A stretch of 64,000 bases of DNA from positions 1,690,501-1,754,500 of the forward strand of contig JAQPZY010001523.1 of assembly GCA_029931535.1 (NCBI GenBank). The letters are read 5' to 3'. Each line of letters opens with the position of its first letter. Positions within the stretch are counted from its first letter, which is position 1. The notes below the pieces were generated by a model. That model worked only from the letters and a program-made list of their open reading frames with translations, searched no databases and had not been told where the DNA came from. The translations under genes were made by a program, and so were the position numbers. Positions 46,878-58,345 of the stretch are shown one piece after another. The stretch comes from Margaritifera margaritifera. Taxonomy: Eukaryota > Mollusca > Bivalvia > Unionida > Margaritiferidae.

Positions 46878-47333
46878 ATGTATCCAGTGTACCAAGGACT
46901 GACTCGACAACGAGGACATGGTTTAGGAGATATGTTAAAATCGGCATTTCGGACGGTAGCTCCTATTTTGAAACCGATGGTGACTCGAGGATTTCATGCC
47001 TTAAAAGATGCCGATTTGACACAAGGAAAAAAATTTTTGCAAAATGTCCTCATCGACAAACAAAATCCTAAAGAAGCCTTTATGAGAGCAGGCAAAAATG
47101 TGTTGATGAACACTGGCAAAGATCTTTTAGGTCTCCGAGAGAATCCTATAAATTCACTTCACGCTTCAGACCCTGGCATTACTTCTTCCTCCACTTCACA
47201 GCAAGGACAAGGTAGAAAGAGACGACGACAACGTCTAAATCCTTTCAAAGTTCATAACAGAACACACGGCAGTTCCAAAAAGAATAAGAAAAGAAGAAGA
47301 ACCGTCAGAGAATTAGACGTGTTTGATTATTAA
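46878..47333 (+). CDS. pVI-like basic minor virion protein
   Basis: A 151-residue intact frame. The N-terminus YQGLTRQRGHGLGDMLKSAF continues into an amphipathic helix (TVAPILKPMVTRGFHAL). The middle has NPKEAFMRAGKNVL, the C-terminus is strongly basic (RKRRRQR, KKNKKRRR) and ends DVFDY. This layout is shared by Polinton/adintovirus proteins compared with adenovirus pVI/pX: an N-terminal membrane-active helix plus a DNA-binding tail, matured by the viral protease. The assignment is by layout. It is preceded by an A6 tract. Confidence 0.6.
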   Translation: MYPVYQGLTRQRGHGLGDMLKSAFRTVAPILKPMVTRGFHALKDADLTQGKKFLQNVLIDKQNPKEAFMRAGKNVLMNTGKDLLGLRENPINSLHASDPGITSSSTSQQGQGRKRRRQRLNPFKVHNRTHGSSKKNKKRRRTVRELDVFDY

Positions 47334-47345
47334 AAACCATTGAAA

Positions 47346-48698
47346 ATGATGCACCGAGATTCTTGCGAATGTACCAAGTCAGAACTGGATATGTTTTCTA
47401 TGCCTCCTACCATGATGACGATGCAAGAATCCTAATGGGTGGAATTTCATCCTGTATCGTCTTTGACGGAATCAGCTCCTATCGAATTTGAAATCAAAGG
47501 ACAAACCGAAGATTACATCGATCTGAATAACAGTTACTTGTACCTGAAACTTCAAGTACAAAAAAATGACAACACCCTTCCTGGGGAAGCTGCCCGAGTG
47601 GCACCCGTCAATAATTTCATGCATTCCTTGTTCAGCGGAGTAGATTTGTACTTGAATAAGAAACTGGTCAGCAGCAGTTTGGATACTTACCCTTACCGTG
47701 CTTATTTGGAAAATCTCTTGACGTACGGAAAAGAAGCCAAGAACACTCATCTGGATGCTTCGGTGGTCTGGAAACCTGACACCTCGGAAAAGTTCAACGA
47801 CACAGAGCTGTCAGTACCGGCGAAGACTTCTGCTAATGATGGTGATCCTATAATTCCAGCAGTCCCTCACAATGTGGGATTTAACGACCGTCGAAAGAAA
47901 ATCAGACGAAGTTTAGAACTGATGGATCGTTTACATTTGGACATGTGGTTGCAAGACAAGTATTTGTTGAACGGAGTGGATGTACGCCTGAGACTGAATC
48001 GCAGTAGTGCCGCCTTCCATTTGATGGCTCATGCTAACGAGTGGAAAACCAAAATCCAAGAAGCCAAACTTTACGTGCGACGTGTAGAAGTCTTACCAAA
48101 AGTAGCCAACGACATCAGTCAATCCTTGAGCGGAACCACTGCCAAGTATCCTGTGCGACGCGTAGAAGTAAAAACCTTTACCATAGCCACTGGACTCCGA
48201 TCCAAAGTCGAAGATCACGTCTTCCAAGGACAGCTCCCCAAGAATTTGCTGATTGGCATCGTCAGTAATGCAGTACTCAACGGAGTCCACGATCAGAATC
48301 CGTTCCAGTTTCACCACTACAACGTCTCCAAGATAGAAGTCAGTCGAGATGGCAAGACCTTGTGTACCAGACCTTTTGAACCTAACTTTAGCGATGGCCA
48401 TACAAATTACTTGCGATCTTACCTGAGCCTGTTTGAAGCCACGGGACAGTTAGGTACTAACACCAGCCACGGCATTTCGTACGAGGATTATGCAGGAGGG
48501 TATGCCTTGTGGGGATTTGATTTCACTCCTGACCAAGGCAGCGATGAAGGACATTTCCACCCTATAAAATCAGGCCCACTTCGTGTGGAACTTCAGTTTG
48601 CAGATCCTCTACCCGACACAGCGAACGTCGTCTTGTATGCAGAATTTGATAACACTCTAGAAATCAACAGTTTGAGAGAAGTGATTCTAGACTATTAG
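47346..48698 (+). pseudogene. Double-jelly-roll major capsid protein, internal TAA at codon 30
   Basis: The ATG at 47346 starts a frame with DSCECTKSELDMFSMPPT, typical of the Polinton capsid N-terminus, then TAA at 47433-47435. The same frame continues uninterrupted for 421 codons: WVEFHPVSSLTESAPIEFEI, DLNNSYLYLKL, LRLNRSSAAFHLM and the C-terminal LYAEFDNTLEINS. The combined length of about 450 residues is normal for this fold, which forms the hexagonal capsomers. No in-frame ATG lies near the stop, so an intact subunit cannot be made from this copy. Confidence 0.92.
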
Positions 48699-48717
48699 AA
48701 GAAAAAAAAAAAACAAG

Positions 48718-49242
48718 ATGTAACACAAAGAACCTATGGAGATAGATGAGGGATTTTGTGAGAAGTCACAAACTACCACAAATGAGGATGATGACGAAGT
48801 CATTCATTCAGAACCTAAAACCGAGTTTACTGGATTTATTTCTCGATAGCCAGAACAAGAAAAACAGTTAGTCTCCTGTTATGCTCAGGAATTGAGTAAA
48901 ATAATTAACAGTCTAGTCCAAGAACAATGTCATGGATGTCAAAACGATCATCCCAGCCAAAAAGAACACAACCAATGTTTGATGATGACAGGCGAAGAAC
49001 AATTGGATGAATATTTGGAAACGGCTTGGAAACAAATCTCAGATGAACACGTGTTGAAACAGTGGTATAAAGTCTTGGTGAATTCTTCTTTTCCTCCACT
49101 CGCTCCTCTGGAGATCAGACGCATCGAAGGGCTCATTCAACAGAGTACAGAAACTATCCGCCGTAAATATTCGTGGAATTACAAGACAGATCAATTCAAG
49201 CATAAAGTCAGGTGTGAATTGGTGACTCATTATTTCCATTGA
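48718..49242 (+). pseudogene. C2HC zinc-motif Polinton protein, stops at codon 2 and at 48847
   Basis: After an A-rich leader, ATG at 48718 is followed at once by TAA (48721-48723). Another in-frame ATG is at 48736 and a TAG at 48847-48849. The conserved part lies after the second stop: CHGCQNDHPSQKEHNQC, with spacing C-x2-C-x4-H-x4-H-x2-C, suggests a zinc site. EQLDEYLETAWKQI and WYKVLVNSSF then form a helical C-terminal domain. A protein with this Cys/HPSQ/Cys signature is common next to Polinton capsid and protease genes; its role is unknown. Confidence 0.7.
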
Positions 49243-49271
49243 AGACAAAAAAAAAGAAGAAGAAGAAAAAA

Positions 49272-49841
49272 ATGGATACTAGAGAACTTTATTACCTATT
49301 GACTCGTAGTTCCTACACTTCTTCTTGGAATCCTGTGGTATGTGCTAAAGATGAACTACCTCATCGTAAACCTAAAGATGTTCATGCCTATGTCATCAAT
49401 ACCGATGACAGTCAACTACCAGGAACCCATTGGATTGCCGTGTACTTTCCCAACGATCACAGTGGTGTGGAATATTTTGATTCTTATGGATTACCTCCTT
49501 TAGAAGACGACATCATTGACTTTATGAGAAGAAATGCCGTCTCGACTCGATTCAATAATGTTCGATTACAAGGATCGGATTCCATGGTGTGTGGACAATA
49601 TTGTGTACATTATCTTCATCACCGCAGTCTTGGATATTCCTTAGAACATTTAGTGACTTGGTTTGATAGAAACTATGCTCGAAACGATGCTAAAGTACAA
49701 CGATGGTTTTGTGAACATTTTGGTTATCTCTTGTCTTTAGCTCAGAAGCGTAATGTTAATCAGAATGATGTCGATGTAGAAAGGTGGAGGTTTAGTTTAC
49801 CACCCCAACGTTGTCAACCTTGTAAATATGTTCCTGTTTAA
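49272..49841 (+). CDS. Adenain-type cysteine protease (maturation protease)
   Basis: The start is taken at the ATG 49272 after a GAAGAAGAAAAAA tract; 189 residues. Catalytic residues are H53 (GTHWIAVYF), D70 (VEYFDSYG), Q100 and C107 (LQGSDSMVCGQYC), with the seven-residue Q-to-C spacing of adenovirus proteases (family C5 / Ulp1-like). The C-terminus has a further Cys pair (CQPC). It would cleave capsid and core precursors during maturation. The frame is fully intact although its main substrates are broken. Confidence 0.92.
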   Translation: MDTRELYYLLTRSSYTSSWNPVVCAKDELPHRKPKDVHAYVINTDDSQLPGTHWIAVYFPNDHSGVEYFDSYGLPPLEDDIIDFMRRNAVSTRFNNVRLQGSDSMVCGQYCVHYLHHRSLGYSLEHLVTWFDRNYARNDAKVQRWFCEHFGYLLSLAQKRNVNQNDVDVERWRFSLPPQRCQPCKYVPV

Positions 49842-50277
49842 TATATTGTTTATTGTTAGTTTTTTATGTTAGAATGGTTATTGTTAATTAAAAAAAATGG
49901 TTATTGTTGAAAAAAAATATGGTGTTGTGTGGTTTTTTATTGAATTTGAAATAATAATGATTATGTTCTATCTCTCTCTTTCTATCGATCTAAAGTCACC
50001 CCCCTCTATCTATTATCTCACTGTCGATCTGAACCATATTTTTAGGTCCGCGCAATGGATGGTGTAGTGTATGTGTGTGTGTTTGTGTTTGATTTAAAAA
50101 TAAAAAATAAAAAAAAATAAAAATGGTTGTGTGGAGTGTGTTTGTATAGAGTGTGCTTGTGTTTTTTTATAAAAAAAATAAAAAATAAAAAATTTTAAAA
50201 TGGTTGTGTGGTGTGTGTTTGTATAGAGTGTTTGTGTTTTTTTTTAAAAAAAAAAAAAATAAAAAAAAAAAAAAAAA
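49842..50277. other. Noncoding gap before right TIR, TG/A-rich repeats
   Basis: Diverged units of about 85-100 bp repeat ATGGTTGTGTGG.GTGTGTTTG followed by T and A runs. No gene is present. The chance frame 50208-50411 runs into the duplicated HNH C-terminus. Confidence 0.7.
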
Positions 50278-50279
50278 GG

Positions 50280-50411
50280 ATTTGTCAAAAAAGGAAGTGG
50301 ATTCGAGATGATAATGGACATTTTATTAAGTTGGAGTTTATCAATGAGAGTCAAGAAGAAAGTTATGAGAGAATTGTAGACAAGAATCTTCCTGAAGTGT
50401 CAGAACAATAA
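50280..50411 (+). pseudogene. Duplicated C-terminal piece of HNH-like gene
   Basis: The last 44 codons (from ICQKRKWIRDD to NLPEVSEQ) are repeated here, with Lys instead of Gln at one position. The piece is headless: the upstream sequence is A-rich noncoding DNA. It exists because the TIR boundary lies inside the gene. Confidence 0.9.
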
Positions 50412-51511
50412 GAGAATGAAATGGTAAATATGGAAGTGTATTGAACTGTATTGGACTTATATGAAATTGTTTATTACCACGAGTAAAATAATGTATATAC
50501 ATTGAATAAAATATAATTATTATTATTGATGTATATCTCTGAATGGTGTTGTGTGGTTTATTTTTTACCCACCAAACCAAAGAAAAACCTTTCTCTTGTA
50601 TATTTGTGGTATGTGTAAGTTTTGTGTTTGATATAAAAAAAAATTTTAAAAAATGGATTGTATATTTGTGGTGTGTGTTTTGATATAAAAAAAATTTAAA
50701 AAAGTAAAAAAAATGGATGGTTTATATGTTGGATAGTATGTTGGCGTGATTTCATCCCTTTGTCATACCCTTTCGTCTGATAGCAGGTTTTTGGGGTTTT
50801 TAGGCAGCACACAAGGCATTTGGGATAGTGTGTTAGGTTTGGGTTTGGGTTTTGGGTTTATTTGGGTTTGTATATAAAAAAATATAAAATAACAAAAATT
50901 TTTTAAATGAGTTACGAAATTTTAGTACTATTTTTTAGTCAGCCAATTTTTTCCATTTTTTTTTTCCGGATTATTTTCAGTCTCCGCTAACGTCCGGTAC
51001 AATTTCGGAAGTTTAGTGTTACTTTTAGTCTAGACCATTATAATCTAATGTTCCGGATTTTTTCTAGTCAACGCCAAAGTCCGTGACGGTTCCCGAAGTT
51101 TAATACAACTTTTAGTCACGTCCATTTTAGTGTTATTATGAGTTGGTTCCCTTGATCAAAGCTATTTATAACATAGGTATAATATATGCAAATTTACTGA
51201 CACCTCCAACATGATCCGAGGTATAGGTAATGCTTTATATATAACTCTAGGCTATATAGATATAGCCACTAGGCAAAAGGTTATTTTCCAATTATTGCCT
51301 ACCATTCTTACCGCCAGAAGGTTATTTTCCAATTATTGCCTACCATTCTTACCGCCATGTTAATTTCCCGTATGAGGCCATAGAGACCCACAATGTTAAT
51401 TTCCCATTGAGGCCATAGAGGCCCATAATGTTAATTTCCCATTGAGGCCATAGAGGCCCCCGCATGTTAATTTCTCGTAGAGTACCCGTTTGAGGCCATA
51501 GAGGCCCCCGC

Positions 51512-52045
51512 ATGTTAATTTCCCACAGGATAGTGGAGGAGAAGGAGAAGAAGGAGCCTATCCAGCCTCATCCGATGATGGAGGAGGAAGATCACAGGAT
51601 AGTGGAGGAGAAGGAGGAAAAGAAGGAGCCTATCCAGCCTCATCCGATGATAGAGGAGGAAGATCACAGGATAGTGGAGGAGAAGGAGGAGAAGAAGGAA
51701 GAAAATTGGGAACCAGAAGCGGTCCATCCGCCAAGATTAATTCTATTCCCACACCCACACCCCCCGCGTTTATTCAAGAGAATGAACACAACTGAAATTA
51801 TTAGGCAGATTAGAGTTCATCTCGAGGTGGCGTGGCACCTCCTCCATGAAGTGGAGAAAAGGGAGGTGGAGGAAAGGGAGAAGCAAATCCCAATTAAACC
51901 GCATCCAATGATGATGGAGGATTGGGAGCCTGAAACGTCCCATCCTCCATGGGTTTTTAAAACTCCCTGCAAACAAAGTAAAACTACATGGAGGGGGGGC
52001 TGCCCTGCATGCAGGGCAAAGCCCGGGAGGTGCCCACACCTCTAA
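51512..52045 (+). CDS. TIR-encoded Glu/Lys-rich repeat ORF, right copy
   Basis: It is the inverted copy of 35318-35863. It is identical until a G homopolymer (7 G here, 8 in the other TIR) shifts the last residues, so this copy is 177 codons. Two copies with different C-termini indicate homopolymer slippage after duplication, or an assembly error. A gene role is unproven. Confidence 0.35.
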   Translation: MLISHRIVEEKEKKEPIQPHPMMEEEDHRIVEEKEEKKEPIQPHPMIEEEDHRIVEEKEEKKEENWEPEAVHPPRLILFPHPHPPRLFKRMNTTEIIRQIRVHLEVAWHLLHEVEKREVEEREKQIPIKPHPMMMEDWEPETSHPPWVFKTPCKQSKTTWRGGCPACRAKPGRCPHL

Positions 52046-52129
52046 GTGTACTCTAAAACAAAAAAAATCCAACGGTCCTTATGAGGACCACCCTTTTTTC
52101 AAGAAAGATTAATTCTATTCCCCCTCTCC

Positions 52130-52224
52130 CCGTAATGTAGTGACGAAGACAACGTCTTCTACTATCAAAAACACCCCCCAGTTTTTTGATGGTAGAAGAC
52201 GTTGTCTTCGTCACTACATTACGG
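52130..52224. repeat. 42-bp-arm hairpin in right TIR
   Basis: It is the inverted counterpart of 35150-35244 with the same single arm mismatch and C-rich loop. Confidence 0.95.
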
Positions 52225-52792
52225 TACGACCCCCGCCACGTTAAATTCCCGTACGTACCCAGAGAGGCCCCGCCATGTTTAATTTCCCGTTGTCCCTGTA
52301 GAGGCCCCACACGTTAAACTCCCCATGTCCCTATAGAGACCCCCGCCATGTTAAACTCCCGTTGTCCCTGTAGAGGCCCACACGTTAAACTCCCCTTGTC
52401 CCTGTAGAGCCACCCCCCAAAATCTTGTCCCTATTTACCCACCTATTACTACTAGAGGGCATCAGAAAAGCAAAATCAATATAGTTTCATGGAAAAAGAA
52501 AGATAAAAACGATGAAAAAACTACGTTCCAATTGCTGAGTCCAGATGAACTTACACAAATAAGAACATAAAGAAATGAGGGAAGTAAGAGACACTACATA
52601 AAAAGGAGGAAGAAACGAAAGGATACAACTCAAGCAAAATTAACAATACTAGCCACAGGAATAACTATATGAAGATAAAGATCAAAAGTTACAGAGGATG
52701 ATCACTTGATAGTAAAGCTTCCATTGCGATCATCCCCTAATTCCCCTAATAATTGACTCAGAAAGAATTACAGGCGTGTTCTATGGAAAGCT

Positions 52793-52845
<53 letters not shown>

Positions 52846-53194
52846 ATACATATATACATACATACAAACAAACGGATCTAACAGATGTTTTCAGAAAATG
52901 CTTGAGAGAATTCAAAGAAGGTAACTGAAAAGTGCTTTGTCATTTGCATAAGATGAATCTACAATTTCGATTCAAAGAAGAAAACCAATGATCAAATGGA
53001 GACGTCTGGTCTAGATGCTAGAAGTAGTTGACCTCAAATGGAGGTACATTGAGAGACTGTTAGAGTTGAATTCAAAATGGGGCACTCTGGGCACGTACGG
53101 AAAGTCCTATGTTAAAAGTTTTAGTTATAGTCCGTTTCCATGTTGAAAATTTTTGGGTAAGTACGGGAAATGTAATGTTACAATTTCTAGATAC

Positions 53195-53660
53195 TATCCA
53201 ACACCTATTTTTTAGTACTATCCATCACACCATTTATTTAGATACTATCCAACACACACTTTCTAATATACTATCCAAAACACACTCTTTGATTAATATC
53301 CAACATACTTATTGTTTACATGCTATCCAACACCTACTTTTTGATTACTATCCAACACACACTTTTGATATACAGTCCAACACCTGCTATTTGATTACTA
53401 TCCAACACACTTTTTGATTTCTATCACCTTTTGATATACTATCCAAGACCCACTTTTTATTATCCAGCACTCACTTTTTCATTACTATCCAACACACACT
53501 TTTTGATTATTATCCAACACAGGACTTTATGATTACTATCCAACACTTTCTTTTTAATTAATATCCAACACCCACTTTATGATTACTATCCAACACGCAC
53601 TTGTTTTGCTTGCTATCCAATACCCCGCACTATACTATCCAAAACGCCGCATGTAGTGAC
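53195..53660. repeat. TIR minisatellite, right copy
   Basis: Units CTATCCAACAC.CACTTTTTG recur about 18 times, the inverse of 33640-34120. Confidence 0.9.
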
Positions 53661-54003
53661 CAATACTTAGATGTTTATACTTACAAACACAGATACATAC
53701 TATCGTACAAGAGGGGCGTAGGATGTAAAAAGAAGGGGATAAATATACACACACTATCACACACAAGCAAGGTGGTGATTATAGACATGCTATACCAACA
53801 AACATAAGAGAGGGGTTTTTAAGTTTTAGTTGGGTTGTAGACATACACAAACATACTGACAGTGTGTGGAAATTGTTTTGAGTAGTATCTCTCCTTTCAA
53901 ATATATCTGGGTGGCCCTGAAAAGGGTCGTTTGTAAAAAAAATTTCAGTCACCACTCTTCACTAGTGACCGCACCTCCCATGTCGATCTTCACATTTAGC
54001 ACA

Positions 54004-54110
54004 GGGTCATGGGTTCAATACCCACCCAAGCCAGCTTGGGCTGGCAAGCTGGCAAGCTCAATGTCCTTGGGAAAGGCACTTAGTTCCTATTTCCTGAGCA
54101 TGATATAGCC
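54004..54110 (+). mobile_element. Truncated tRNA-derived SINE abutting the Polinton
   Basis: It starts GGGTCATGGGTTCAATACCC, a B-box-like sequence (GGTTCAATACC), and continues with GTCCTTGGGAAAGGCACTTA, a pattern common in SINE bodies of marine animals. The A-box half that should lie upstream is absent, and it is not found at the left flank of the Polinton either. Confidence 0.55.
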
Positions 54111-56640
54111 AAGTGATGATTCATGGGCAGCATTACCCTGCCCTTGGGGACCACCTGAAGTTGTAATCCAATAACCTACTGCATATGTGATATCCCTGGC
54201 CTTGAAGATGACACATGCCAAATTCCAGATGTATATCTACAACACTTAAAAAATTGTTCAAGTCCCCCCACCCCCCCCAATTCATTAGTTACATACGTCT
54301 CACACCCAGGAGTTATATTCAAATGTAAATCTGATGTACACATGTACAGACCATCCCCATCATATTCCAAAGTTTCAAGTCTTTATCATCAGTCGTCTTG
54401 GAGGGTATACAGCACATTACTAATGGATGGGCAGATGCACAGACTGGCATAACCCCCACCTTTTTTTTGTTTTTTAAACAAAGTCTAGGAACACAACTAC
54501 TAATACTAATAATGCTCATGAAGATGATGATGATAGTGGTGATGACTGAGGCCTTGATCTGCAGGTACATTATGCACCTGATTATTGATTCTTATTTATT
54601 TCCACCAATCAAAAATGTGTACATTTCACAGTGTTTACACAACTTAATGTTATCATTATTTGGTCATAAAATAATCATATCTTCCAAGCCAGTGCATATG
54701 ATAGTAGGCAAACTGTGTTGGAGTGCTCAGTCATTATAGATGTAGACCATGTCTGATAAGCCAGTACGTACTGTGACAGGCTGAATGCACTGAGCAATAG
54801 CATGTTTTCAGAAAATTAAAAATAGAACCACCAGATTTATCTCCCCTGAGTCATTATTTATTCTGAAGGAGCAACTATCCAGAAGCCATGATACTGAAAG
54901 TAATAGGCAACAGGTTACATCATTGTTAGGAGTTATTTGTATAATCTGTTATAACTTTATTTCTTCTAAGAAGTCATTGATTATTACATCTATCTGGTAC
55001 ATGTGCAGTTGTTGCTGTGTGGAAGCTTGAAGATTGCATGATTTGTTTGGGAAGATCACTTTGAAAATAGGACCTTAGTGAGAAAAGATAATATTAAACA
55101 GGTGAGTTTCAATTACTCTGCTCATGTTTTAATTATTTAGTGTTTGTGGTTAATTTGATTAAGGATGAGACACTATTCATTACATGCATGGTGCAACAAT
55201 TCTGAATAATTAAATGCACATTTTTCTTTTTGAAATAAAAGTAGAAACTGCACAAAATATTAGCAAATTTTGACCTGGCACCTTTAAAAAATATATTCAT
55301 GAATCCTAGATTGAACCATGTAGCTTTTACTTGGCACTATATAGCCAGGACTGTGTTGATGTGCCATTAAATCCCACGACACAGTTAAAGCGGGACACAT
55401 GAAATTTGGGTCAATGATATTGGTGTAGTTTCTGCTAACTTTTTGGGCATTTGATCTTGCTCCTGCGTGTGGGGCTGTGTGGGTAGGAGTGATTTTACAT
55501 AAATCTCAAATAACTCCTGAAGTTTGTGTCTCGCATGTCTGAGAATTGGCATATGTGATCACTGACCCAAGCATCAACATGTCAGACTGGGTCCTCTGGA
55601 TCATTCCCAGGGGTCCTTTCCTATACCCAAGGACTTAGCTCCTGGGTCACAACATAAAAACTATTTGAGATCCTGACCTTATAACTGTGTACATACTTAC
55701 GAATGCACATACAAAACTGACATTTGCTCCTTGTGCAGTCCTTTTCCTCAAGGACTTGTGCATGTGCTTTAAACTTTAGGATTGAGGTCAAAATGGGGAT
55801 ATGCATGGATCAATGTTTTACAAACAGAGAATTCAAGTTTATTGGGATTCCAGACTCTATACACATAAATTATAAAGTATTGGTCATTTAAATTTAAGCC
55901 CATTTATATGACTATTTGCTTTATTCAATATTTCTAATTATAACAGTTTGGTTTGCATTAGGTTGCTATTTATATACGAGTGGCATTTTAAACAGATTTT
56001 GTATCATCTACAGTGTAGGACGAGTAAGATGTATGCAGGACAAGTTTAAGTTCTAAGACACTGCCCTGCAGGATCAGTTAATTTTATCAAACTAAAACAT
56101 TTGTGAGCCCTGATTACCTTCATGAGTATTGTATGAACACATACAGAGACCATCCTGCGATCCCAAAACAGAGAGGTCACTTTTCCATCCTAGTAAAACA
56201 TATTAATAAATGAGCAACTTCCACGGAGACTTGATAAATTGATGACTATTGTATGAAACATGTTTGTTATTATTATTATTATTATTATTTGTAAGTGGAA
56301 CAGTAGTAGTTGTAATTTAAGATCGTTATGATAAAGATAAAAAACTTGATATTAATGTTTATGTGAAGTTTATGACCCTAGTTTTATTCCACACAGATAA
56401 CCTGAAACATGGTCTTAACCCATATTTAGTAAAACCAAGCTCCTCAGAGCTCATACTGTATCAGATTACAGGTACATTATTGCCGTAAGCCTATTTTGTC
56501 CACTAGGTTATCGAAACCTATAATCCATCATCTCCATGCATTATTAGTACACAAGCACACTGACTGGATCCTATCTTCAGAGATGCTGTCAGAGTGCGCA
56601 AATCGCACAAACCTTTTTGGACGAATTTAGGCACTTGGAA
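54111..56640. other. No recognised gene
   Basis: AT-rich DNA with a short (ATT)n at about 56264-56290. Open frames here are short and lack family features. Confidence 0.5.
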
Positions 56641-57060
56641 AGCAGTTTTGCGCGAGAACTCCAGCAAACTAATTAAAAGTCGCGAATATATAAATGTACT
56701 CTGCGCAGTATGTAATTTTTATTTGACTGTTAACCCTTAATGTGATTGCAATGACATAATTCACGCCGCCGTTTTTAAGTCTCAAAGAGCTTGCCGTTAC
56801 GTCACAGGCACTTGATCCAATCAGTGGTACCTCCCTACTCACAATTAACACAAGGTAACTAACTCGAGACACGATTTGACCCCTTGAAGACTCCATTCTA
56901 ATTTTCCTATACTATCCGCGCATTTACTCTCTCATAACTTGTACCGCCGTAAAGAAGGCATTCCAAGCCTTCCACCCATGTACAATTTAAGTACCTTACT
57001 GATTTTGAATGGCCACTTTTATGCGAAGTTTATCCATTGTTTCGTGTCTTGCTCACAATG
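56640..57060 (-). mobile_element. hAT-family 5' region fragment, related to the 21-22.6 kb MITE
   Basis: The segment 56982-57055 (ATGTACAATTTAAGTACCTT ... CACTTTTATGCGAAGTTT) resembles the MITE arm at 21868-21945. The minus-strand segment from 56896 (CGAGTTAGTTACCTTGTGTT) resembles MITE 22310-22345. It probably derives from the autonomous relative of that MITE. Confidence 0.5.
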
Positions 57061-57282
57061 TCAGGATGTTAATTGGGAGTTGGGAGGGTACCAATAAATG
57101 AATCAAGTGTCTGTGCGTGACGTATGTCTTTTCAGGAAGGCAACCGTTTACGCATTTGGGTACTTTTGGTTGACATGAACGGTGGTAAAACTATATGTGA
57201 TTGGTACATTGGGCCCTGGAACAAGCATTCTATTGTAGTTTTAACCTTGCATTCGTCAGAGGTTTTTAAAATGCGTCGTTAA

Positions 57283-58080
57283 ATGGCGGACTCCCAACAT
57301 GGTTCATCTTCAGAGGATGATTTGATTTGGTAAATACTAGCTGATGATAATGATGTTGAAAGTTTTTAAGTATATCAGATTATTGGAACTGGGAAAGTGT
57401 TACCAGTAAGTGATTATAAGCCCGAAAATGATGTTGAATATGAGTACTATGTACGTGCTGGATGGACAAAAGCAGACGGCATGCTAAGTCAACCCCTCTA
57501 TTCAGCGGTATTCCGAAAGTAAATGTAGAAATGGAGAATATCAAGCCTAATCAAAACACAGGCAGTTTAAAAGTGGAGTGCAATTTTCATTTCTTTTCTC
57601 AAACTATTCAGTACTGAGGATCTTGTGGTTCAAAACTATATAGCATGTAAAGAGTCAAGATATATTGAATAAGAATCTAAAAAGAAATTAAAAAGTAAGG
57701 ATGCATGTATTTATTTGATAAAAATACCTCTGTCTGACCAAGAAGATTATGGCATTGATTGGCTTAAAACACTAATACAGCATCATGGAACAGATAAAAA
57801 ATCTGGAGTAGTAGTCAGCAAAACACTGATTCAAGAAAGTGAAACTTTGGCAAAGTTCATGTTAGTGAAAAATCTATTTTGGAGCAGAGATATCCAAGAG
57901 ACAATACCTATGGACAATTGTACATATGAACCATAAAAAAACAAGCTGGCTAAGCTAGCTATGCATATGCCTCTTCAGACATTAGATTGTGAAAGGGGTT
58001 TCTCAGAACAGAACAATATTCATACACAGATAAGGAACAGATTAAGCTCAGAAACAATCTACAAATTACCTCCCTAACCA
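57283..58080 (+). pseudogene. hAT transposase remnant
   Basis: Broken frames: a start-like ATGGCGGACTCC at 57291, an acidic stretch, a helical frame at 57715-57936, then 57943-58077 with PLQTLDCERGFSEQNNIH and RNRLSSETIYKL. The CERGFS..N.I and RNRLS blocks are the hallmark of the hAT C-terminal dimerisation region. Stops interrupt the frame, and no zinc finger or full catalytic domain remains. Confidence 0.6.
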
Positions 58081-58345
58081 CAGATTTAAATCCAGTAAAG
58101 ATTGAGGGAAAACGAATCAAGCTAATTATGGCAACTCGGGTGTGCTTCATTGTAGGGTCATTGGTATATTGTAACATCTGCTCACATTCTACCTTGTAAC
58201 ATCATTGGCCTTGTGCTCCATTACTGCAAGTAAACAATTACTGACTTTTTTCTCCTTGGTATTACACAAGATCTTCACACTCTGCATTAAAGCTATTTAA
58301 GAGAATAGATCATGGAAAAGCAAACTAAATTGAGTGTGATGCAAG

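Larger units (their letters stand above)
50278..54003 (-). repeat. Polinton right terminal inverted repeat (3.7 kb)
   Basis: It mirrors 33291-37097. It carries the last 44 codons of the HNH-like gene (50280-50411), the iteron-like repeats, the outward E/K-rich ORF, the hairpin at 52130-52224, a short (TA)n(TG)n tract and the TTGGATAGT minisatellite. The homology stops exactly at 54003. Confidence 0.95.

Noticed and set aside
37555..48849. Reassigned stop codons or programmed readthrough in the Polinton
   Set aside because: All three stop codons occur in frame, in different contexts, alongside a plain 4-bp frameshift; ordinary decay is simpler.
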